From: Chromobacterium rhizoryzae
GTDB taxonomy: Bacteria; Pseudomonadota; Gammaproteobacteria; Burkholderiales; Chromobacteriaceae
Assembly (NCBI RefSeq): GCF_020544465.1
Contig: NZ_CP066126.1
Span: 3,472,001-3,536,000, forward strand
Direction of reading: 5' to 3'
Length of the DNA stretch: 64,000 nucleotides
Below, piece after piece: positions 58,827 through 64,000 of this stretch; the first letter of the stretch is position 1; each line of letters begins with the position of its first letter. Position numbers and translations under genes: made by a program. Below the pieces are notes generated by a model, which saw only the letters and a program-made list of their open reading frames with translations, was not told the DNA's origin and did no database searches.

Positions 58827-59117
58827 ATGATTACCCTGAACGTATTCTTCAACGTCAAAGCCGAAAGCCAACAAGACTTCCTCACCCTGCTCAACACCAT
58901 GGTGCGGGAATCCAATAAGGAAACCGGCTGCAACTACTACCAGCTTTGGCAGCAAGCCGGTGAGCCGCTGCGCTACGCGCTGATCGAACTGTGGGACAGC
59001 AAAGAGCGCCTGGCCGAACACCAGAAAACACCGCACTGGATCGCCTTCAACGACCGCGTCAACGACTATCTGGACGGTCAGTATGATGAGCACCACTACT
59101 CCGAACTCGCCCGCTAA
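58827..59117 (+). CDS. Antibiotic biosynthesis monooxygenase (ABM) domain protein
   Basis: A 96-residue ferredoxin-like dimeric alpha+beta barrel of the ABM/YgiN type. MITLNVFFNVKAESQQDFLTLL is followed by E-x-G-C-x-x-Y-x-L and the ALIELWDSKERLAEHQKTPHW segment typical of this family. Members act as quinol monooxygenases or in small-molecule detoxification. The exact substrate is not predictable. AGAGGCC precedes the ATG. The stop codon touches copy 8. Confidence 0.85.
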   Translation: MITLNVFFNVKAESQQDFLTLLNTMVRESNKETGCNYYQLWQQAGEPLRYALIELWDSKERLAEHQKTPHWIAFNDRVNDYLDGQYDEHHYSELAR

Positions 59118-59261
59118 GAACCTGTTTACGATCTGCTGCACGCCGTGAAGTCTTGCACGGTGAGTACAAGCTCAAAATGCTCATGTGCCACTTGTACATT
59201 CCGCTGTCTCAGCGGTTTCCGCCTTGTCTCGCTCTTGCGCGCGAGATTTTGAACAGGCTCT
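59117..59261 (-). repeat. Copy 8 of the 140-bp element (hybrid ends)
   Basis: It starts at the last A of the ABM gene TAA with AGAACCTGTTTACGATCTGC and ends GAGATTTTGAACAGGCTCT. The left end is of the TTTACGATC class and the right of the TTCAA class, the only mixed copy seen. It also separates the stop codon from the terminator at 59282. TA flanks both sides. Confidence 0.88.
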
Positions 59262-59281
59262 AATACACACAGCACAAAACC

Positions 59282-59306
59282 AAACGGCCCCGAAGGGCCG
59301 TTTTTT
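59282..59306 (+). terminator. Terminator of the ABM gene
   Basis: AAACGGCCC / GGGCCGTTT with a four-base loop, then TTTTC. The same stem class as the terminator at 58608. Confidence 0.9.
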
Positions 59307-59320
59307 CATGACCAACGCGC

Positions 59321-59776
59321 TCAGCGCTGGCGGCCCCGGCCGCGCTTCTTGCGCCGCTGTTGCTGTTGCGTCTCCGCCAACTGCTCCAGGCACAGATATA
59401 GCTGCTGTACCGCCTCCACATGCTGCGCCAGATCCACCCGTTCCACCGCCAGGTTGATCAACATTTCCAGATAATTGAAGAAGCCCTTGCACAGGCCGAT
59501 GCGGTAACTCTTGTCGGCAAAATCCATATCGCTGGCAATGCGGAACAACAGCCCACGCGCCGCATGCTGACGGTTGGTCTTCAACAACTGCGCCAGATGC
59601 GCCGCGTACTGACGGCCAATCGCGCAGGCCTCGAAATAATCCTTGGGCTCCGCCGGCTGCCAGTAATGCGGATAAGTGCGGCCCGGCACGCGGCGGACAA
59701 AGGGCAGACGAAGGTCTTTGGCTTCGCTGGAGGGGAAGCGGTAGCGGGAACGGCGGGGGTTTGAGAAATCAGACAT
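59321..59776 (-). CDS. Conserved hypothetical protein, 151 residues
   Basis: A soluble, mostly helical protein with a basic N-terminus (MSDFSNPRRSRYRFPSSE), a middle part rich in Tyr/Phe/Leu (GRTYPHYWQPAEPKDYFEACAIGRQYAAHL) and a very basic end (QQQQRRKKRGRGRQR). The tail suggests nucleic-acid contact, but no domain is recognised. ATG 59776 has GAGG six bases upstream. The frame to 59866 is unsupported. It is at the left edge of the AT-richer accessory stretch. Confidence 0.6.
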   Translation of the reverse strand: MSDFSNPRRSRYRFPSSEAKDLRLPFVRRVPGRTYPHYWQPAEPKDYFEACAIGRQYAAHLAQLLKTNRQHAARGLLFRIASDMDFADKSYRIGLCKGFFNYLEMLINLAVERVDLAQHVEAVQQLYLCLEQLAETQQQQRRKKRGRGRQR

Positions 59777-60069
59777 GGGCAACCTCTTACTAGAAGTGCG
59801 TGAAAACCAGCGGCTGCCGGTCAGGCAGACGCAACGCAAGTTTGGAAAACGTGCTGAAAACAGCACCTCGCCTGCAGTCGATGGGTTCTCACGGCCCAGT
59901 GCCGGGATGAAACGGCACGGAGGGATTGTTGCCTAGAGAGGGACGGGGGTCAAGACCATACAGCCTGACTACCTTACGCAGACAACACTGACGAGACAGC
60001 AAAATGCAAAATAGCAAACAATTATGACGGCAATTAAATCAAAACAACCCAATGAAACCACAAAACAAA
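59777..60069. other. AT-rich gap
   Basis: About 290 bp with no gene or clear repeat. The base composition changes here from GC-rich to AT-rich. Confidence 0.4.
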
Positions 60070-60615
60070 TCATTCCTTTTCTCGTGACTTCTTTTCCACC
60101 AGACGTTCTGCAATTTCGATATCAATACCTAAAGCCTGTCTTACCTTGACCTTTCTTCCACGAAGATAACTTTTATACTCACCCGCTAGCAAAGTCCACA
60201 CCATGCCTACCCCAGAGAGAACCAACAAAATGAGCATCATACTTCCATATACAGCACTGGCATGCTCATTCCAAAAATAACTATAACCTCTCAAACCAGC
60301 AAAAAAAGCCCCAAGCTCAACAAATATCAAAAAGCAGTAGAGTACAGAAAAATGCATACCAGACACCCGCCCCATTAACTTAAAAGCCAGCCCTCCCCCT
60401 ATCAAAGCAAGGAACCCTATCCACAATCGCATCAGAACGCTTTCAAATTTAGAGCACATCCAACCATTTCGTACGGCTGAGTAACTTTCACAATAAAGCC
60501 CGTCAGGCATATTAAGCGCCCAAGCACGAGGTATCGAAATCAATTGCTTCTGAAAAACCACAAAAGCTAATAACCACAAAGCACACAACAAAATTATAAA
60601 AATATTTCTTTTCAT
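60070..60615 (-). CDS. Hypothetical four-helix membrane protein
   Basis: A 181-residue inner-membrane protein with helices at about residues 5-25, 60-80, 88-110 and 120-140, and a cytoplasmic basic/acidic tail (GRKVKVRQALGIDIEIAERLVEKKSREKE). Between helices 1 and 2 a periplasmic loop has two Cys (CESYSAVRNGWMC). Its AT content and codon use differ clearly from the neighbouring GC-rich genes, which points to horizontal acquisition. AGGTGGTCT precedes ATG 60615. No family is recognised. It could be an immunity or stress membrane protein, but nothing proves this. Confidence 0.7.
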   Translation of the reverse strand: MKRNIFIILLCALWLLAFVVFQKQLISIPRAWALNMPDGLYCESYSAVRNGWMCSKFESVLMRLWIGFLALIGGGLAFKLMGRVSGMHFSVLYCFLIFVELGAFFAGLRGYSYFWNEHASAVYGSMMLILLVLSGVGMVWTLLAGEYKSYLRGRKVKVRQALGIDIEIAERLVEKKSREKE

Positions 60616-60940
60616 AGACCACCTAGATAAAACCATTAGTTACATAAACAAAAAACGACATTCGCATTTACTACCAAATCATAAAACTCAAGCATCATCA
60701 CTACCTCACGAACATATTTTCTGAGAGCCTTAGTAACAACCACGCAACTCACAGACCATATTAATCATCACAGCCAAGCTGATACTTAATTTATACAAAC
60801 AGCATTAATCTTCAGTCGAACACATTACGCACAACCTTACACAACAATCAAACTACTCTACAGTTCTCCCTGACCTGCCATCTAAGCTTCGCTCCATTAG
60901 CAGATGAGCTCGCCACGAGGTATAGGGAAGTGTCGTTCGA
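60616..60940. other. AT-rich intergenic region
   Basis: 325 bp with no open frame of note and no convincing repeat. It probably holds the promoter for the membrane protein gene. Confidence 0.4.
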
Positions 60941-61219
60941 CTAGCCACCAACTAACGTCGAGGGTTTCAAGTTCTCCGCCTCCAACACCCACCCCTTTTT
61001 ATTTCCGCATACCACCTCCGTGTACGCATCGGCTTTGCCGAATGAGGTCTTACCTACTCGGCAGGATGTACCTGCTTGAATCGTGAAGGCCGGCCTGTCG
61101 CGGGCATCGTTCACAGCAGCGTAAGCGAAGGTGTCACGGCTTGTGATTGCCTCCGTCATTGGATCGGAGCAGCTGAACAAAGCGCCAACAAGGGAAACCA
61201 GAAGAACTGGCTTGATCAT
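60941..61219 (-). CDS. Small lipoprotein, possibly with an SH3-like domain
   Basis: A 92-residue protein with a signal peptide ending in L-F-S-C (about residue 16), a lipobox, so it is lipid-anchored. The mature part has CRVGKTSFGKADAYTEVVCGNKKGWVLEAENL, similar to bacterial SH3-type repeats ending G-W-V. Two mature Cys may form a disulfide. No good ribosome site is visible before ATG 61219. The frame to 61270 has no signal sequence at its start. It is divergent from the paralogue pair at 61426. Confidence 0.55.
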   Translation of the reverse strand: MIKPVLLVSLVGALFSCSDPMTEAITSRDTFAYAAVNDARDRPAFTIQAGTSCRVGKTSFGKADAYTEVVCGNKKGWVLEAENLKPSTLVGG

Positions 61220-61425
61220 TTTTGTGGTATCTGCCGTTTCACCAGAGAACAACATTCTGCCCAACCACACGCAATGGTGTCATCATACCGAAGACCGGCC
61301 AGGTAGTGCCCTACCCACATACAGCAACTTACAGAGTTGGCCACTTGGGGTCATACACAGAGCAACACGGGCGTCAAACTGTCATACAGCAAAGATTTTG
61401 GCGATTTTCTTTAAAGGTTCAAAAC

Positions 61426-61965
61426 ATGCCTGCCAACTCCTTCTGCTCGCTCCTTAGCGGCATAGCTCTTTGTACTCTTACCCTTACTGCTACGGCTTCG
61501 TCCCTTTACCAAGGCGTTATCACTGCCAGGAATGCCGGCGCGGGAAAAACCTGCTTCTCGGTGGATAGCTACCGATCAGCCAACAAGTCCATTGCCATCC
61601 CTGCCAAGGGGCTGGTTTTAACTTCCATCACGGTTTACACGACAACGGCGGATGGCGCTCAAGCGATTTGGCAAATGGATGCGTCCTCGCGAAACGAAGC
61701 GGAGCTGTACAAGGTCAAGTCAGCTGAATGTTTGATTTATGGCGAAACGGTTCCAGGGAAGTACAAGGTGAAGCAAGCCCCCAAACCTTTCCCAAGCTCA
61801 AGCCCATTGGAAGTTGTAACCACCTACTGGCATCCAAGCGGATTTGCAAATGGTTTGACGCTAGGTGGTACGTTTTGCTCAACGGCAAATGGTGTCATGA
61901 CGGCCTCCGAAGACGGTAACTGCCCTAACCAAAGCGCTTCCAAGAAAAAAACCAAGTCATTTTAA
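61426..61965 (+). CDS. Secreted protein, first of a tandem paralogue pair
   Basis: A 179-residue protein with a signal peptide (…LTATA-SSLYQG). The mature domain has conserved blocks CFSVD-YRSA, KGLVLTSITVY, ECLIYGE and DGNCP, with four Cys conserved in both copies. AAGG lies eight bases before ATG 61426. The blocks (G-x-x-C-F-x-V-D early, E-C-L-I-Y-G later) loosely resemble small periplasmic T6SS immunity lipoproteins, but this is a weak, by-eye match. It lies in an AT-richer region with no effector next to it. The two copies are about 70% identical. Confidence 0.7.
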   Translation: MPANSFCSLLSGIALCTLTLTATASSLYQGVITARNAGAGKTCFSVDSYRSANKSIAIPAKGLVLTSITVYTTTADGAQAIWQMDASSRNEAELYKVKSAECLIYGETVPGKYKVKQAPKPFPSSSPLEVVTTYWHPSGFANGLTLGGTFCSTANGVMTASEDGNCPNQSASKKKTKSF

Positions 61966-62046
61966 GCGCGTAACCTTCACTCGTCATGGGACAAAGCAGC
62001 AAGAGCAGCTGTTACGGGACCCAGCCGTTACCTTAAAGGTCAAAGA

Positions 62047-62586
62047 ATGTACGCAAACGCCCTACTTTCACTCCTTGGCGGCATGATTATTGGTGCGGCC
62101 GCCCTCGACGCCTGCGCTTCATCTCTTTACCAAGGCACTATCACTACCCGGAATACGGGGGCAGGAAAAGTCTGCTTCTCAGTAGACAACTACAGATCGG
62201 CAAACACGTCCATTGCCATCCCTTCCAAGGGGCTGGTTTTGACTTCCATCACGGTTTACTCGGAAACGGCCAACGGTGCGCAAGCCATCTGGAAAATTAA
62301 TGCAGCGTCCCGAAACGAAGTAGAACTCTACAAAGTCAAGTCTGGTGAATGTTTGATTTACGGAGAAGTCATTGCTGGCAAATACACAGTGAGCCAAGCT
62401 CCGAAGCCACTACCGGCCTCAACTCCGTTAGAGGTTGTAGCAACGTTTTGGTACCCAGCAGAATTCAATAATATTTTGTCCATGGGAGGAAAGTTTTGCT
62501 CAATGGCAAATGAAATCATCGAGGTCTCCGAAGACGGTAACTGCCCTAGTCAAAGCGCCCCTAAGGAAAAAGCCAAATCCCTGTAA
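62047..62586 (+). CDS. Secreted protein, second of a tandem paralogue pair
   Basis: A 179-residue paralogue of the gene at 61426, equal in length and about 70% identical, with the same four Cys. The signal peptide differs and ends …AALDACA-SSLYQG, where the Cys could be a non-standard lipobox. It has its own ribosome site (TTAAAGGTCAAAG). The upstream leaders of both genes share AAAGGT-C-AAA, so the duplication includes the translation signal. Copy 9 of the repeat begins at its stop codon. Confidence 0.7.
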   Translation: MYANALLSLLGGMIIGAAALDACASSLYQGTITTRNTGAGKVCFSVDNYRSANTSIAIPSKGLVLTSITVYSETANGAQAIWKINAASRNEVELYKVKSGECLIYGEVIAGKYTVSQAPKPLPASTPLEVVATFWYPAEFNNILSMGGKFCSMANEIIEVSEDGNCPSQSAPKEKAKSL

Positions 62587-62727
62587 GAGCCTGTTCAAAG
62601 TCTCGCGAGCAAGAGCGAGACAAGGCGAAAACGAGCGAAAAAGCGGAATGTACAGGTGGTACATGAGCATTTTGAGCTCGTTTTCAACGCCGTATCGCCG
62701 AAGCGCAGCAGACTTTGAACAGGTTCT
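62586..62727 (+). repeat. Copy 9 of the 140-bp element (perfectly matched ends)
   Basis: AGAGCCTGTTCAAAGTCTCGC begins at the last A of the TAA stop and pairs with GACTTTGAACAGGTTCT at the right end, with TTCAAAGTC at both ends. An internal TGTACAGGTGGTACA hairpin is clear. TA flanks both sides. Confidence 0.92.
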
Positions 62728-62759
62728 AAGCCTTTTGACCACAACACCATAAACAGAAC

Positions 62760-62779
62760 AGCCTCTCAAACGAGAGGCT
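62760..62779. terminator. Convergent stem-loop after copy 9
   Basis: AGCCTCTC-AAAC-GAGAGGCT, between the paralogue gene and the convergent HTH gene. The T tract is poor. Confidence 0.55.
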
Positions 62780-62800
62780 GCTTCCTATTCAAACACCAGC

Positions 62801-63109
62801 TTAGATGGACTTCAGCTCCCGCAACGCTTCCGGGTGCTGTACAGCCACCCGCAGCAAGGTTTGCGCCGCGCCGGTGGGCATGCGCCGGCCTTGCTCCCAT
62901 TCCTGCAGCGTGCGCTTGCTGACATCCAGCAATGCCGCGAACTCCGTCTGGGACATGCCCATCTGCGAACGCGCTTGTGCCGCCAGCGTGGGCGTGACCT
63001 GAGTGCGCCGGGTGGCCTGGTCCGCCTTCATCTGGCGCACGGACTCCAGCAGTTCCGCTCCCAGATCGCGCAGGGCGTCCCGAGCGGCCAGTTCTTTTTC
63101 AGTCGGCAT
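62801..63109 (-). CDS. XRE-family HTH protein, antitoxin-like (HigA-type)
   Basis: A 102-residue protein. An acidic helical N-terminus (MPTEKELAARDALRDLGAELL) is followed by a helix-turn-helix at about 48-85 (ARSQMGMSQTEFAALLDVSKRTLQEWEQGRR), as in HigA/YiaG-type antitoxins. GGAG lies seven bases before ATG 63109. Such proteins normally follow a RelE/HigB toxin gene. Upstream here, over 600 bp, there is no toxin ORF, so it is an orphan or a free regulator. Confidence 0.82.
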   Translation of the reverse strand: MPTEKELAARDALRDLGAELLESVRQMKADQATRRTQVTPTLAAQARSQMGMSQTEFAALLDVSKRTLQEWEQGRRMPTGAAQTLLRVAVQHPEALRELKSI

Positions 63110-63207
63110 CGATAGTCTCCTTGATCGATCTGAGAGTTTTAGTGCTTTGAAACCTTGCATAGCTACACAGGAAACCGCGTATCCGATGCGCCCTAGGTCC
63201 CTTCAAG

Positions 63208-63228
63208 CCTGCCGTCGGGTGGCAGGCC
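63208..63228. repeat. Stem-loop
   Basis: GCCTGCC / GGCAGGC around a seven-base loop. Confidence 0.6.
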
Positions 63229-63310
63229 CGAGGTCTTAGCTACGCAGAAACTTCGCTTCGCTCGTTTTAAGCGGCTGCTTTGTTTGAGCGATTTGACGTT
63301 AGCAAATTAA

Positions 63311-63448
63311 CACTGAGCGAATCAACGATTCGCACGTAGAGAGTTCAGCCGCGCCTCGGGCCTGACGGGAACCGGCGGGAAGCCGTAGGCCAGGCTTGCA
63401 GGGCGGCCTTTAGGGGTGTCTACGTGCGAATCTTTGATTCGCTCAGTG
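63311..63448. repeat. 30-bp inverted repeat with 78-bp loop
   Basis: Arms 63311-63340 and 63419-63448 are reverse complements with one mismatch in 30. Each arm is itself a hairpin (left core GCGAATCAACGATTCGC; right core has TTT in the centre). Such doubly palindromic arms suggest a recognised DNA structure. Confidence 0.85.
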
Positions 63449-63450
63449 AT

Positions 63451-63478
63451 AAGGATATTTGGCCAAGCAAATATCCTT
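63451..63478. repeat. 11-bp stem hairpin
   Basis: AAGGATATTTG / CAAATATCCTT with loop GCCAAG, a perfect stem starting three bases after the right arm of the inverted repeat. Confidence 0.85.
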
Positions 63479-63570
63479 TCCCTGTACGCAGGAGCAGTCC
63501 CGGCAATGAAAACCATCATCCGCGCAGCGGATTCAATCCACTGGGCAATGAATTAACCCAAAAAAAATCG

Positions 63571-63585
63571 GGAACAGGCTCTCAG
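63571..63585 (+). repeat. Possible relic end of the 140-bp element
   Basis: GGAACAGGCTCTCAG resembles the right terminal repeat (TTGAACAGG[CT]TCTCAG). Only this end is seen, so it may be chance. Confidence 0.3.
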
Positions 63586-63744
63586 GTAAATACAAGCCAC
63601 CACAGGAATCTACCGCTCAAGCTCCCGCAAACCAGTACAACACCTGACCCGCCCCCTCACCCAGCCTTAAACGCCTCAAAAAACCCCCACCACCGGCACA
63701 GGTGATTGATCCGAAACCAAACGCCCCCCTCCACCGGGAATACT

Positions 63745-63936
63745 ATGACGCCCCGTAGGTACACAGACGAGCGGGACAGGCCAGTAAGGCACTCGCCGAT
63801 TGTGGCGCATCAAACGGAGGCCATAGCGGCCTTGACCGTACTGTTAAGGCACATGGGCCGCACACTTTGGGTCCTGGGCATTTGGAAGCCAGGCTTCGGT
63901 AATAGGTGTAACCATGCTAAGAACTGCGGCAAATAA
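63745..63936 (+). CDS. Hypothetical small protein, 63 residues
   Basis: It begins MTPRRYTDERDRPVRH and has a hydrophobic middle (AALTVLLRHMGRTLWVLGIW), which may be a membrane helix, and a Cys/Asn-rich end. CCGGGAATACT lies before the ATG. It overlaps the next frame by 23 bp, as in compact mobile-element operons. No family is recognised, and it is of low certainty. Confidence 0.4.
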   Translation: MTPRRYTDERDRPVRHSPIVAHQTEAIAALTVLLRHMGRTLWVLGIWKPGFGNRCNHAKNCGK

Positions 63937-64000
63937 CACGGACCAAACTCCGACAGAGGCTTTCGCTCGTAAGGCTGCTGCTGCGGCTGGCGACCTTGAA
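63914..64000 (+). CDS. Start of an ORF cut by the window edge
   Basis: ATG 63914 opens a frame to the end of the window (MLRTAANNTDQTPTEAFARK, then Ala-rich). GGTGTAACC is upstream. Only 29 codons are visible, so nothing can be said about function. Confidence 0.4.
   Translation, partial: MLRTAANNTDQTPTEAFARKAAAAAGDLE

Larger units (their letters stand above)
63110..63744. other. Hairpin-rich non-coding block
   Basis: 635 bp with no convincing gene but several strong secondary structures, listed separately: a stem at 63208-63228, a 30-bp inverted repeat at 63311-63448, and a hairpin at 63451-63478. It could be an origin, transfer or integration site of a mobile element whose genes begin at 63745. 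Confidence 0.5.

Overview
The window is a GC-rich, gene-dense chromosomal segment of a proteobacterium. The fur / bamE-dapB arrangement, the divergent rne / rluC pair, the lct/lut lactate locus and the general gene complement suggest a betaproteobacterium of the Chromobacteriaceae (Chromobacterium-like). The genus is an inference; no rRNA gene is present to settle it.

Layout. 1-1.9 kb: end of a patatin-like lipase gene facing a PAAR-like DUF4280 gene, which resembles a type VI secretion effector neighbourhood. 2-6 kb: a phnS-phnT-phnU type 2-aminoethylphosphonate ABC importer. 6.1-9.3 kb: a PhlG-like hydrolase divergent from a TetR regulator, then a membrane diguanylate cyclase. 10-17.7 kb: a complete C-P lyase locus, with phnF-DUF1045-phnN on the minus strand divergent from phnGHIJKLM. 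phnCDE and phnP are absent from the window, so the phnSTU importer may feed the lyase and DUF1045 may stand in for PhnP. 17.8-20.7 kb: small unknown genes, two Fur-box-like sequences and a ToxR/ToxS-like two-gene unit. 20.9-29.5 kb: a lactate operon (lutA-lutC-lutB-dld-lldP) under a divergent LldR, with two clear operator palindromes. 29.6-34.1 kb: an H-NS-like protein, tRNA-Ala/Glu/Ala, a response regulator-GGDEF and histidine kinase pair, and tRNA-Asn. 34.1-43.7 kb: rne, rluC, HAD phosphatase, Rieske protein, S49 peptidase, MotD, nitroreductase, pyrD and a glycine-zipper lipoprotein. 43.8-49.4 kb: fur-aat-bpt, bamE-dapB, a FecCD/HmuV-type transporter pair and folE. 49.6-54.6 kb: the prkA-yeaH-spoVR stress operon. 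55-59.3 kb: DUF2062-nudF-PilZ, an acyl-CoA dehydrogenase and a small ABM monooxygenase. 59.3-64 kb: an AT-richer accessory stretch with unknown membrane and secreted proteins, a tandem pair of paralogous secreted proteins, an orphan HTH antitoxin-like gene, and a hairpin-rich non-coding block before two small ORFs at the window edge.

The most striking feature is a family of about 140-bp non-coding elements with terminal inverted repeats. There are nine copies plus partial ones, roughly one per 7 kb. Seven of ten clear copies or ends touch a stop codon, three sit between a stop codon and the gene's terminator, and one has supplied a new C-terminal tail and stop codon to dld. The terminal repeats fall into two sequence classes that usually match at both ends of a copy. 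I do not recognise the family by name.
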